Positions 41,701 to 56,622 of a stretch of 64,000 nt of DNA are shown here, piece by piece (position 1 is the first letter of the stretch; every line of letters starts with the position of its first letter). Origin of the DNA: Megachile rotundata. Taxonomy: Eukaryota; Arthropoda; Insecta; Hymenoptera; Megachilidae. Made by a program: the position numbers and the translations under genes. The stretch is from assembly GCF_050947335.1 (NCBI RefSeq), contig NW_027473316.1, forward strand, positions 5,270,001 to 5,334,000. Reading direction: 5' to 3'. The notes under the pieces are model-generated. The model was not told where the DNA came from. It did no database searches and saw nothing but the letters and a program-made list of their open reading frames with translations.

Positions 41701-43222
41701 TGTGATTGTATGATTGTGATTGTATGATTGTGATTGTATGATTGTGATTGTATGATTGTGATTGTATGATTGTGATTGTATGATTGTGATTGTATGATTG
41801 TGATTGTATGATTGTGATTGTATGATTGTGATTGTATGATTGTGATTGTATGATTGTGATTGTATGATTGTGATTGTATGATTGTGATTGTATGATTGTG
41901 ATTGTATGATTGTGATTGTATAATTGTGATTGTATGATTGTGATTGTATTATTGTGATTGTATGATTGTGATTGTATGATTGTGATTGTATAGTAGTAAT
42001 TGTGCGATTGTCATCGTATGTTTGTGATTGTATGATTGCGATCGTATGATTGTGATTGTTGAACTGCGATTGTATGATTGTGATTGTATGATTGTGATAG
42101 TATGATTGTGATTGTATGATTGTGATTGTATGATTGTGATTGTATAATTGTGATTGTATGATTGTGATTGTATGATTGTGATTGTATGATTGTGATTGTA
42201 TGATTGTGATTGTATGATTGTGATTGTATGATTGTGATTGTATGATTGTGATTGTATGATTGTGATTGTATGATTGTGATTGTATGATTGTGATTGTATG
42301 ATTGTGATTGTATGATTGTGATTGTATGATTGTGATTGTATGATTGTGATTGTATGATTGTGATTGTATGATTGTGATTGTATGATTGTGATTGTATGAT
42401 TGTGATTGTATGATTGTGATTGTATGATTGTGATTGTATGATTGTGATTGTATGATTGTGATTGTATGATTGTGATTGTATGATTGTGATTGTATGATTG
42501 TGATTGTATGATTGTGATTGTATGATTGTGATTGTATGATTGTGATTGTATGATTGTGATTGTATGATTGTGATTGTATGATTGTGATTGTATGATTGTG
42601 ATTGTATGATTGTGATTGTTTGATTGTGATTGTTTGATTGTGATTGTTTGATTGTGATTGTATGATTGTGATTGTATGATTGTGATTGTATGATTGTGAT
42701 TGTATGATTGTGATTGTATGATTGTGATTGTATGATTGTGATTGTATGATTGTGATTGTATGATTGTGATTGTATGATTGTGATTGTATGATTGTGATTG
42801 TATGATTGTGAGTGTATGATTGGGATCGTATGATTGCGATCGTATGATTGCGATCGTATGATTGCGATCGTATGATTGCGATCGTATGATTGTGATCGTA
42901 TGATTGTGATCGCATGATTTTGATTGTATGATTGTGATTGTATGATTGTGATTGTATGATTGTGATTGTATGATTGTGATTGTATGATTGTGATTGTATG
43001 ATTGTGATTGTATGATTGTGATTGTATGATTGCGATTGTATCATTGTGATTGTATGATTGTGATTATATGATTGTGATTGTATGATTGCGATTGTATGAT
43101 TGCGATTGTATGATTGCGATTGTATGATTGCGATTGTATGATTGCGATTGTACGATTGTGATTGTATGATTGTGATTGTATGATTGTGATTGTATGATTG
43201 TGATTGTATGATTGTGATTGTA
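35787..43222. repeat. Longest HOR tile 11 (7436 bp = 531 units + 2 bases) with three nested A-A'-E-D repeats
   Basis: Module order: H, C2 35975, C 36228, F, A 36787, a clean consensus run at about 36896-37250 where neighbouring tiles have C, C2 37488. Three nested cycles follow: A 37782, A' 38278, E 38880, D 39058; A 39658, A' 40140, E 40770, D 40934; A 41506, A' 41988, E triplet 42618, D 42810. G follows directly. The B module expected between the last D and G is absent, and only about nine units separate D from G. Confidence 0.83.
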
Positions 43223-46200
43223 TCATTGTGATTGAATGATTGTGAGTGTATGAATGTGATTGTATGGTTGCGATCGTATGATTGTGATTCTTTGACTGCG
43301 ATTGTATGATTGTGATTGTGTGATTGTGATTGTATGATTGTGATTGTATGATTGTGATTGTATGATTGTGATTGTATGATTGTGATTGTATGATTGTGAT
43401 TGTATGATTGTATTTGGGAGATTGTAATTGTATGATTGCGATTTTATGATTGTGATTGTATTGATTGTGATCGTATGATTGTGATCGTATGATTGTGATT
43501 CTATGATTGTGATTCTATGATTGTGATTGTATGATTGTGATTGTATTCTTATGACTGTATTATTGTGATTGTATGATTGTGATTGTATGATTGTGATTGT
43601 ATGATTGTGCTTGTATGATTGTGATTGTATGATTTTGATTGTATGATTGTAATTGTATGATTGTGATTGTATGATTGTATTTGGGAGATTGTAATTGTAT
43701 GATTGCGATTTTTAGATTGCGATTGTATGATGGTGACTGTATGATTGTGATTGTGTGATTGTGATTGTATGATTGTGATTGTATGATTGTGATTGTATGA
43801 TTGTGATTGTATGACTGTGATTGAATGATTGTGATTGAATGATTGTGAGTGTATGATTGTGATTCTATGATTGCGATTGTATGCTGGTGACTGTATTATT
43901 GTGATTGTATGATTGTGATTGTATGACTGTGATTGTATGATTGTGATTGTATGATTGCGATTGTATGATTGTGATTGTATGATTGTGATTGTATGATTGT
44001 GATTGCATGTTTGTGATTGTATGATTGTGATTGTATCATTGTGATTGTATCATTGTGATTGTATGATTGTGATTGTGTGATTGTGAATGTATGATTCTGA
44101 TTGTATGATTGTGAGTGTATGATTGTGATTGAATGATTATGATTGTATGATTGTGATTGTATGATTGTGATTGTATGATTGTGATTGTATGATTGTGATT
44201 GTATGATTGTGATTGTATGATTGTTTATGTATGATTGTGATTGTATAGTAGTAATTGTGCGATTGTCATCGTATGATTGTGATTGTATGATTGCGATCGT
44301 ATGATTGTGATTGTTGAACTGCGATTGTATGATTGTGATTGTATGATTGTGATTGTATGATTGTGATTGTATGATTGTGATTGTATGATTGTGATTGTAT
44401 GATTGTGATTGTATGATTGTGATTGTATGATTGTGATTGTATGATTGTGATTGTATGATTGTGATTGTATGATTGTGATTGTATGATTGTGATTGTATGA
44501 TTGTGATTGTATGATTGTGATTGTATGATTGTGATTGTATGATTGTGATTGTATGATTGTGATTGTATGATTGTGATTGTATGATTGTGATTGTATGATT
44601 GTGATTGTATGATTGTGATTGTATGATTGTGATTGTATGATTGTGATTGTATGATTGTGATTGTATGATTGTGATTGTATGATTGTGATTGTATGATTGT
44701 GATTGTATGATTGTGATTGTATGATTGTGATTGCATGTTTGTGATTGCATGATTGTGATTGTATCATTGTGATTGTATCATTGTGATTGTATCATTGTGA
44801 TTGTATCATTGTGATTGTATGATTGTGATTGTATGATTGTGAATGTATGATTGTGATTGTATGATTGTGATTGAATGATTGTGAGTGTATGATTATGATT
44901 CTATGATTGTGATTGTATGATTGTGATTGTATGATTGTGATTGTATGATTGTGATTGTATGATTGTATTTGGGAGATTGTAATTGTATGATTGCGATTTT
45001 ATGATTGTGATTGTATTGATTGTGATCGTATGATTGTGATCGTATGATTGTGATTCTATGATTGTGATTCTATGATTGTGATTGTATGATTGTGATTGTA
45101 TTCTTATGACTGTATTATTGTGATTGTATGATTGTGATTGTATGATTGTGATTGTATGATTGTAATTGTATGATTGTGATTGTATGATTGTGATTGTATG
45201 ATTGTGATTGTATGATTGTGATTGTATGATTGTGATTGTATGATTGTTTATGTATGATTGTGATTGTATAGTAGTAATTGTGCGATTGTCATCGTATGAT
45301 TGTGATTGTATGATTGCGATCGTATGATTGTGATTGTTGAACTGCGATTGTATGATTGTGATTGTATGATTGTGATAGTATGATTGTGATTGTATGATTG
45401 TGATTGTATGATTGTGATTGTATAATTGTGATTGTATGATTGTGATTGTATGATTGTGATTGTATGATTGTGATTGTATGATTGTGATTGTATGATTGTG
45501 ATTGTATGATTGTGATTGTATGATTGTGATTGTATGATTGTGATTGTATGATTGTGATTGTATGATTGTGATTGTATGATTGTGATTGTATGATTGTGAT
45601 TGTATGATTGTGATTGTATGATTGTGATTGTATGATTGTGATTGTATGATTGTGATTGTATAATTGTGATTGTATGATTGTGATTGTATGATTGTGATTG
45701 TATGATTGTGATTGTATGATTGTGATTGTATAGTAGTAATTGTGCGATTGTCATCGTATGTTTGTGATTGTATGATTGCGATCGTATGATTGTGATTGTT
45801 GAACTGCGATTGTATGATTGTGATTGTATGATTGTGATAGTATGATTGTGATTGTATGATTGTGATTGTATGATTGTGATTGTATAATTGTGATTGTATG
45901 ATTGTGATTGTATGATTGTGATTGTATGATTGTGATTGTATGATTGTGATTGTATGATTGTGATTGTATGATTGTGATTGTATGATTGTGATTGTATGAT
46001 TGTGATTGTATGATTGTGATTGTATGATTGTGATTGTATGATTGTGATTGTATGATTGTGATTGTATGATTGTGATTGTATGATTGTGATTGTATGATTG
46101 TGATTGTATGATTGTGATTGTATGATTGTGAGTGTATGATTGTGATTGTATGATTGTGATTGTATGATTGTGATTGTATGATTGTGATTGTATGATTGTG

Positions 46201-48810
46201 ATTGTATGATTGTGATTGTATGATTGTGATTGTATGATTGTGATTGTATGATTGTGATTGTATGATTGTGATTGTATGATTGTGATTGTATGATTGTGAT
46301 TGTATGATTGTGATTGTATGATTGTGATTGTATGATTGTGATTGTTTGATTGTGATTGTTTGATTGTGATTGTATGATTGTGATTGTATGATTGTGATTG
46401 TATGATTGTGATTGTATGATTGTGATTGTATGATTGTGATTGTATGATTGTGATTGTATGATTGTGATTGTATGATTGTGATTGTATGATTGTGATTGTA
46501 TGATTGTGATTGTATGATTGTGAGTGTATGATTGTGATCGTATGATTGCGATCGTATGATTGCGATCGTATGATTGCGATCGTATGATTGCGATCGTATG
46601 ATTGTGATCGTATGATTGTGATTGCATGATTTTGATTGTATGATTGTGATTGTATGATTGTGATTGTATGATTTTGATTGTATGATTGTGATTGTATGAT
46701 TGTGATTGTATGATTGTGATTGTATGATTGTGATTGTATGATTGTGATTGTATGATTGTGATTGTATGATTGTGATTGAATGATTGTGATTATATGATTG
46801 CGATCGTATGATTGTGATCGTATGATTGTGATTGTATGATTGTGATTGTATGATTGTGATTGTATGATTGTGATTGTATGATTGTGATTGAATGATTGTG
46901 TGTGTATGATTATGATTCTATGATTGTGATTGTATGATTGTGATTGTATGATTGTGATTGTATGATTGCGATTGTATGATTGTGATTGTATGATTGTGAT
47001 TGTATGATTGTGATTGTATTATTGTGATTGTATGATTGTGATTGTATGATTGTGATTGTATGATTGTGATTGTATGATTGTGATTGTATGATTGTTTATG
47101 TATGATTGTGATTGTATAGTAGTAATTGTGCGATTGTCATCGTATGATTGTGATTGTATGATTGCGATCGTATGATTGTGATTGTTGAACTGCGATTGTA
47201 TGATTGTGATTGTATGATTGTGATAGTATGATTGTGATTGTATGATTGTGATTGTATGATTGTGATTGTATAATTGTGATTGTATGATTGTGATTGTATG
47301 ATTGTGATTGTATGATTGTGATTGTATGATTGTGATTGTATGATTGTGATTGTATGATTGTGATTGTATGATTGTGATTGTATGATTGTGATTGTATGAT
47401 TGTGATTGTATGATTGTGATTGTATGATTGTGATTGTATGATTGTGATTGTATGATTGTGATTGTATGATTGTGATTGTATGATTGTGATTGTATGATTG
47501 TGATTGTATAATTGTGATTGTATGATTGTGATTGTATGATTGTGATTGTATGATTGTGATTGTATGATTGTGATTGTATAGTAGTAATTGTGCGATTGTC
47601 ATCGTATGTTTGTGATTGTATGATTGCGATCGTATGATTGTGATTGTTGAACTGCGATTGTATGATTGTGATTGTATGATTGTGATAGTATGATTGTGAT
47701 TGTATGATTGTGATTGTATGATTGTGATTGTATAATTGTGATTGTATGATTGTGATTGTATGATTGTGATTGTATGATTGTGATTGTATGATTGTGATTG
47801 TATGATTGTGATTGTATGATTGTGATTGTATGATTGTGATTGTATGATTGTGATTGTATGATTGTGATTGTATGATTGTGATTGTATGATTGTGATTGTA
47901 TGATTGTGATTGTATGATTGTGATTGTATGATTGTGATTGTATGATTGTGATTGTATGATTGTGATTGTATGATTGTGATTGTATGATTGTGATTGTATG
48001 ATTGTGATTGTATGATTGTGATTGTATGATTGTGATTGTATGATTGTGATTGTATGATTGTGATTGTATGATTGTGATTGTATGATTGTGATTGTATGAT
48101 TGTGATTGTATGATTGTGATTGTATGATTGTGATTGTATGATTGTGATTGTATGATTGTGATTGTATGATTGTGATTGTTTGATTGTGATTGTTTGATTG
48201 TGATTGTATGATTGTGATTGTATGATTGTGATTGTATGATTGTGATTGTATGGTGGTGATCGTATGATTGTGATCGTTTGATTGTGGTTGTATAATTACG
48301 GTTCTATTATTGTGATTGTATGATTGTGATTGCATGATTGTGATTGTATGATTGTGATTGTATGATTGTGATCGTATGATTGTGTTTGTTTGATTGCGAT
48401 AGTATGATTGTGATTGTATGATTGTGATTGTATGATTGTGATTGTATGATTGCGATTGCATGATTGTGATTGTATGATTGTGATTGTATGATTGTGATTG
48501 TATGATTGTGATTGTATGATTGTGATTGTATGATTGTGATTGTATGATTGTGATTGTATGATTGTGATTGTATGATTGTGATTGTATGATTGTGATTGTA
48601 TGATTGTGATTGTATGATTGTGATTGTATGATTGTGATTGTATGATTGCGATTGTATCATTGTGATTGTATGATTGTGATTATATGATTGTGATTGTATG
48701 ATTGCGATTGTATGATTGCGATTGTATGATTGCGATTGTATGATTGTGATTGTATGATTGTGATTGTATGATTGTGATTGTATGATTGTGATTGTATGAT
48801 TGTGATTGTA
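43223..48810. repeat. Long HOR tile 12 (5588 bp = 399 units + 2 bases)
   Basis: Module order: H, C2 43411, C 43678, F near 43812, A 44223, a consensus run at about 44330-44728, a four-fold TCAT run, C2 44966, A 45246, A' 45728, E 46344, D 46522-46625, A 47094, A' 47576, E 48178, B 48252, G. The last nested cycle lacks its D cluster: E is followed by only about five units before B. The two A modules are 1848 bp apart (132 units). Confidence 0.83.
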
Positions 48811-51800
48811 TCATTGTGATTGAATGATTGTGAGTGTATGAATGTGATTGTATGGTTGCGATCGTATGATTGTGATTCTTTGACTGCGATTGTATGATTG
48901 TGATTGTGTGATTGTGATTGTATGATTGTGATTGTATGATTGTGATTGTATGATTGTGATTGTATGATTGTGATTGTATGATTGTGATTGTATGACTGTG
49001 ATTGTATGATTGTGATTGTATGATTGCGATTGTATCATTGTGATTGTATGATTGTGATTGCATGTTTGTGATTGTATGACTGTGATTGTATCATTGTGAT
49101 TGTATCATTGTGATTGTATGATTGTGATTGTGTGATTGTGAATGTATGATTCTGATTGTATGATTGTGAGTGTATGATTGTGATTGAATGATTATGATTG
49201 TATGATTGTGATTGTATGACTGTGATTGTATGATTGTGATTGTATGATTGTGATTGTATGATTGTGATTGTATGATTGTGATTGTATGATTGTGATTGTA
49301 TGATTGTTTATGTATGATTGTGATTGTATAGTAGTAATTGTGCGATTGTCATCGTATGATTGTGATTGTATGATTGCGATCGTATGATTGTGATTGTTGA
49401 ACTGCGATTGTATGATTGTGATTGTATGATTGTGATTGTATGATTGTGATTGTATGATTATGATTGTATGATTGTGATTGTTTGATTGTGATTGTATGAT
49501 TGTAATTGTATGATTGTGATTGTATGATTGTATTTGGGAGATTTTAATGGTATGATTGCGATTTTTAGATTGCGATTGTATGGTTGTGATTGTATGACTG
49601 TGATTGTATGATTGTGATTGTATGATTGTGATTGTATGATTGTGATTGTATGATTGTGATTGTATGATTGTGATTGTATGATTGTGATTGTATGATTGTG
49701 ATTGTATGATTGTGATTGCATGTTTGTGATTGCATGATTGTGATTGTATCATTGTGATTGTATCATTGTGTTTGTATCATTGTGATTGTATCATTGTGAT
49801 TGTATGATTGTGATTGTATGATTGTGAATGTATGATTCTGATTGTATGATTGTGTGTGTATGATTGTGATTGAATGATTATGATTGTATGATTGTGATTG
49901 TATGATTGTGATTGTATGATTGTGATTGTATGATTGTAATTGTATGATTGTGATTGTATGATTGTATTTGGGAGATTGTAATTGTATGATTGCGATTTTT
50001 AGATTGCGATTGTATGGTTGTGATTGTATGACTGTGATTGTATGATTGTGATTGTATGATTGTGATTGTATGATTGTGATTGTATGATTGTGATTGTATG
50101 ATTGTGATTGTATGATTGTGATTGTATGATTGTGATCGTATGATTGTGATTCTATGATTGTGATTCTATGATTGTGATTGTATGATTGTGATTGTATTCT
50201 GGTGACTGTATTATTGTGATTGTATGATTGTGATTGTATGATTGTGCTTGTATGATTGTGATTGTATGATTGTGATTGTATGATTGTAATTGTATGATTG
50301 TGATTGTATGATTGTATTTGGGAGATTGTAATTGTATGATTGCGATTTTTAGATTGCGATTGTATGATGGTGACTGTATGATTGTGATTGTGTGATTGTG
50401 ATTGTATGATTGTGATTGTATGATTGTGATTGTATGATTGTGATTGTATGATTGTGATTGTATGACTGTGATTGAATGATTGTGATTGAATGATTGTGAG
50501 TGTATGATAGTGATTCTATGATTGCGATTGTATGCTGGTGACTGTATTATTGTGATTGTATGATTGTGATTGTATGACTGTGATTGTATGATTGTGATTG
50601 TATGATTGCGATTGTATGATTGTGATTGTATGATTGTGATTGCATGTTTGTGATTGTATGATTGTGATTGTATGATTGTGATTGTATGATTGTAATTGTA
50701 TGATTGTGATTGTATGATTGTGATTGTATGATTGTGATTGTATGATTGTGATTGTATGATTGTGATTGAATGATTGTGAGTGTATGATTGTGATTGTATG
50801 ATTGCGATCGTATGATTGCGATCGTATGATTGCGATCGTATGATTGTGATCGTATGATTGTGATCGTATGATTGTGATTGCATGATTTTGAGTGTATGAT
50901 TATGATTCTATGATTGTGATTGTATGATTGTGATTGAATGATTGTGAGTGTATGATTATGATTCTATGATTGTGATTGTATGATTGTGATTGTATGATTG
51001 TGATTGTATGATTGCGATTGTATGATTGTGATTGTATGATGGTGATTGTATGACTGTGATTGTATGATTGTGATTGTATGATTGTGATTGTGTGATTGCG
51101 ATTGTATGATTGTGATTGTATGATTGTGATTGTATGATTGTAATTGTATGATTGTGATTGTATGATTGTGATTGTATGATTGTGATTGTATGATTGTGAT
51201 TGTATGATTGTGAATGTATGATTGTGATTGTATGGTTGTGATTGTATAATTGTGATTGTATGATAGTGATTGTATGATTGTGATTGTATGATTGTGATTG
51301 TATGATTGTGATTGTATGATTGTGATTGTATGTTTGTGATCGTATGATTGTGATCGTTTGATTGTGGTTGTATAATTACGGTTCTATTATTGTGATTGTA
51401 TGATTGTGATTGCATGATTGTGATTGTATGATTGTGATTGTATGATTGTGATCGTATGATTGTGTTTGTTTGATTGCGATTGTATGATTGTGATTGTATG
51501 ATTGTGATTGTATGATTGTGATTGCATGATTGTGATTGTATCATTGTGATTGTATCATTGTGATTGTATGATTGTGATTGTATGATTGTGAATGTATGAT
51601 TCTGATTGTATGATTGTGAGTGTATGATTGTGATTGAATGATTATGATTGTATGATTGTGATTGTATGATTGTGATTGTATGATTGTGATTGTATGATTG
51701 TGATTGTATGATTGTGATTGTATGATTGTTTATGTATGATTGTGATTGTATAGTAGTAATTGTGCGATTGTCATCGTATGATTGTGATTGTGTGATTGTT

Positions 51801-52730
51801 TATGTATGATTGTGATTGTATAGTAGTAATTGTGCGATTGTCATCGTATGATTGTGATTGTATGATTGCGATCGTATGATTGTGATTGTTGAACTGCGAT
51901 TGTATGATTGTGATTGTATGATTGTGATTGTATGATTGTGATTGTATGATTGTGATTGTATGATTGTGATTGTATGATTGTGATTGTATGATTGTGATTG
52001 TATGATTGTGATTGTATGATTGTGATTGTATGATTGTGATTGTATGATTGTGATTGTATGATTGTGAGTGTATGATTGTGATCGTATGATTGTGATCGTA
52101 TGATTGCGATCGTATGATTGCGATCGTATGATTGCGATCGTATGATTGTGATCGTATGATTGTGATCGTATGATTGTGATTGCATGATTTTGATTGTATG
52201 ATTGTGATTGTATGATTGTGATTGTATGATTTTGATTGTATGATTGTGATTGTATGATTGTGATTGTATGATTGTGATTGTATGATTGTGATTGTATGAT
52301 TGTGATTGTATGATTGTGATTGTATGATTGTGATTGTATGATTGTGATTGAATGATTGTGAGTGTATGATTGTGATCGTATGATTGCGATCGTATGATTG
52401 TGATTGTATGATTGTGATGGTATGATTGCGATCGTATGATTGTGATCGTATGATTGTGATTGTATGATTGTGATTGTATGATTGTGATTGTATGATTGTG
52501 ATTGTATGATTGTGATTGTATGGTTGTGATTGTACAATTGTGATTGTATGATTGTGATTGTATGATTGTGATTGTATGATTGCGATTGTATCATTGTGAT
52601 TGTATGATTGTGATTATATGATTGTGATTGTATGATTGCGATTGTATGATTGTGATTGTATGATTGCGATTGTATGATTGTGATTGTATGATTGTGATTG
52701 TATGATTGTGATTGTATGATTGTGATTCTA
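48811..52730. repeat. HOR tile 13, right-hand subfamily copy alpha (3920 bp = 280 units)
   Basis: Module order: H, A 49306, C 49531, C 49965, TTCTGGTGACTG near 50208, C 50315, F near 50464, D 50778-50882, B 51332, A 51728 cut to 70 bp, A 51798, D 52066-52183, weak D 52360-52450, G. Diagnostic alleles differ from the 12-48 kb tiles: TGTTTGTGATCG in B in place of TGGTGGTGATCG, TTCTGGTGACTG in place of TTCTTATGACTG, and GATTTTAATGG in C 49531. Confidence 0.83.
51723..51862. repeat. 70-bp tandem partial duplication of the head of module A
   Basis: The first five units of module A (GTTTATG 51728) are followed at once by a complete A (GTTTATG 51798). The homologous site in the next tile has 448 bp between its two A modules (55242, 55690), and the last tile has 434 bp (63517, 63951). 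This is therefore best read as a 27-unit deletion between two A modules. The unit before the second A ends GTGTG, as it does before 55690. Confidence 0.78.
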
Positions 52731-55700
52731 TCATTGTGATTGAATGATTGTGAGTGTATGAATGTGATTGTATGGTTGCGATCGTATGATTGTGATTCTT
52801 TGACTGCGATTGTATGATTGTGATTGTGTGATTGTGATTGTATGATTGTGATTGTATGATTGTGATTGTATGATTGTGATTGTATGATTGTGATTGTATA
52901 ATTGTGATTGTATGATTGTGATTGTATGATTGTGATTGTATGATTGTGATTGTATGATTATGATTGTATGATTGTGATTGTTTGATTGTGATTGTATGAT
53001 TGTAATTGTATGATTGTGATTGTATGATTGTATTTGGGAGATTTTAATGGTATGATTGCGATTTTTAGATTGCGATTGTATGGTTGTGATTGTATGACTG
53101 TGATTGTATGATTGTGTTTGTATGATTGTGATTGTATGATTGTGATTGTATGATTGTGATTGTATGATTGTGATTGTATGATTGTGATTGTATGATTGTG
53201 ATTGTATGTTTGTGATTGCATGTTTGTGATTGCATGATTGTGATTGTATCATTGTGATTGTATCATTGTGTTTGTATCATTGTGATTGTATCATTGTGAT
53301 TGTATGATTGTGATTGTATGATTGTGAATGTATGATTCTGATTGTATGATTGTGTGTGTATGATTGTGATTGAATGATTATGATTGTATGATTGTGATTG
53401 TATGATTGTGATTGTATGATTGTGATTGTATGATTGTAATTGTATGATTGTGATTGTATGATTGTATTTGGGAGATTGTAATTGTATGATTGCGATTTTT
53501 AGATTGCGATTGTATGGTTGTGATTGTATGACTGTGATTGTATGATTGTGATTGTATGATTGTGATTGTATGATTGTGATTGTATGATTGTGATTGTATG
53601 ATTGTGATTGTATGATTGTGATTGTATGATTGTGATTGTATGATTGTGATCGTATGATTGTGATTCTATGATTGTGATTCTATGATTGTGATTGTATGAT
53701 TGTGATTGTATTCTGGTGACTGTATTATTGTGATTGTATGATTGTGATTGTATGATTGTGCTTGTATGATTGTGATTGTATGATTGTGATTGTATGATTG
53801 TAATTGTATGATTGTGATTGTATGATTGTATTTGGGAGATTGTAATTGTATGATTGCGATTTTTAGATTGCGATTGTATGATGGTGACTGTATGATTGTG
53901 ATTGTGTGATTGTGATTGTATGATTGTGATTGTATGATTGTGATTGTATGATTGTGATTGTATGATTGTGATTGTATGACTGTGATTGAATGATTGTGAT
54001 TGAATGATTGTGAGTGTATGATAGTGATTCTATGATTGCGATTGTATGCTGGTGACTGTATTATTGTGATTGTATGATTGTGATTGTATGACTGTGATTG
54101 TATGATTGTGATTGTATGATTGCGATTGTATGATTGTGATTGTATGATTGTGATTGCATGTTTGTGATTGTATGATTGTGATTGTATGATTGTGATTGTA
54201 TGATTGTGATTGTATGATTGTGATTGTATGATTGTGATTGTATGATTGTGATTGTATGATTGTGATTGTATGATTGTGATTGAATGATTGTGAGTGTATG
54301 ATTGTGATTGTATGATTGCGATCGTATGATTGCGATCGTATGATTGCGATCGTATGATTGTGATCGTATGATTGTGATCGTGTGATTGTGATTGCATGAT
54401 TTTGAGTGTATGATTATGATTCTATGATTGTGATTGTATGATTGTGATTGAATGATTGTGAGTGTATGATTATGATTCTATGATTGTGATTGTATGATTG
54501 TGATTGTATGATTGTGATTGTATGATTGCGATTGTATGATTGTGATTGTATGATGGTGATTGTATGACTGTGATTGTATGATTGTGATTGTATGATTGTG
54601 ATTGTGTGATTGCGATTGTATGATTGTGATTGTATGATTGTGATTGTATGATTGTAATTGTATGATTGTGATTGTATGATTGTGATTGTATGATTGTGAT
54701 TGTATGATTGTGATTGTATGATTGTGAATGTATGATTGTGATTGTATGGTTGTGATTGTATAATTGTGATTGTATGATAGTGATTGTATGATTGTGATTG
54801 TATGATTGTGATTGTATGATTGTGATTGTATGATTGTGATTGTATGTTTGTGATCGTATGATTGTGATCGTTTGATTGTGGTTGTATAATTACGGTTCTA
54901 TTATTGTGATTGTATGATTGTGATTGCATGATTGTGATTGTATGATTGTGATTGTATGATTGTGATCGTATGATTGTGTTTGTTTGATTGCGAATGTATG
55001 ATTGTGATTGTATGATTGTGATTGTATGATTGTGATTGCATGATTGTGATTGTATCATTGTGATTGTATCATTGTGATTGTATGATTGTGATTGTATGAT
55101 TGTGAATGTATGATTCTGATTGTATGATTGTGAGTGTATGATTGTGATTGAATGATTATGATTGTATGATTGTGATTGTATGATTGTGATTGTATGATTG
55201 TGATTGTATGATTGTGATTGTATGATTGTGATTGTATGATTGTTTATGTATGATTGTGATTGTATAGTAGTAATTGTGCGATTGTCATCGTATGATTGTG
55301 ATTGTATGATTGCGATCGTATGATTGTGATTGTATAATTGTGATTGTATGATTGTGATTGTATGATTGTGATTATATGATTGTGATTGTATGATTGTGAT
55401 TGTATGATTGTGATTGTATGATTGTGATTGCATGTTTGTGATTGTATGATTGTGATTGTATCATTGTGATTGTATCATTGTGATTGTATCATTGTGATTG
55501 TATGATTGTGATTGTATGATTGTGAATGTATGATTCTGATTGTATGATTGTGAGTGTATGATTGTGATTGAATGATTATGATTGTATGATTGTGATTGTA
55601 TGATTGTGATTGTATGATTGTGATTGTATGATTGTGATTGTATGATTGTGATTGTATGATTGTGATTGTATGATTGTGATTGTGTGATTGTTTATGTATG

Positions 55701-56622
55701 ATTGTGATTGTATAGTAGTAATTGTGCGATTGTCATCGTATGATTGTGATTGTATGATTGCGATCGTATGATTGTGATTGTTGAACTGCGATTGTATGAT
55801 TGTGATTGTATGATTGTGATTGTATGATTGTGATTGTATGATTGTGATTGTATGATTGTGATTGTATGATTGTGATTGTATGATTGTGATTGTATGATTG
55901 TGATTGTATGATTGTGATTGTATGATTGTGATTGTATGATTGTGATTGTATGATTGTGAGTGTATGATTGTGATCGTATGATTGTGATCGTATGATTGCG
56001 ATCGTATGATTGCGATCGTATGATTGCGATCGTATGATTGTGATCGTATGATTGTGATCGTATGATTGTGATTGCATGATTTTGATTGTATGATTGTGAT
56101 TGTATGATTGTGATTGTATGATTTTGATTGTATGATTGTGATTGTATGATTGTGATTGTATGATTGTGATTGTATGATTGTGATTGTATGATTGTGATTG
56201 TATGATTGTGATTGTATGATTGTGATTGTATGATTGTGATTGAATGATTGTGAGTGTATGATTGTGATCGTATGATTGCGATCGTATGATTGTGATTGTA
56301 TGATTGTGATGGTATGATTGCGATCGTATGATTGTGATCGTATGATTGTGATTGTATGATTGTGATTGTATGATTGTGATTGTATGATTGTGATTGTATG
56401 ATTGTGATTGTATGGTTGTGATTGTACAATTGTGATTGTATGATTGTGATTGTATGATTGTGATTGTATGATTGCGATTGTATCATTGTGATTGTATGAT
56501 TGTGATTATATGATTGTGATTGTATGATTGCGATTGTATGATTGTGATTGTATGATTGCGATTGTATGATTGTGATTGTATGATTGTGATTGTATGATTG
56601 TGATTGTATGATTGTGATTCTA
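52731..56622. repeat. HOR tile 14, right-hand subfamily copy beta (3892 bp = 278 units)
   Basis: This tile closely parallels the preceding one. C 53031 and 53465 are at +3500; C 53829, D 54292 and B 54846 at +3514; the second A (55690), D 55958-56075 and weak D 56252-56342 at +3892. It lacks 30 units, including module A, between H and the first C. It keeps a full 448-bp interval between its two A modules (55242 and 55690), where the preceding tile has 70 bp. Confidence 0.83.
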
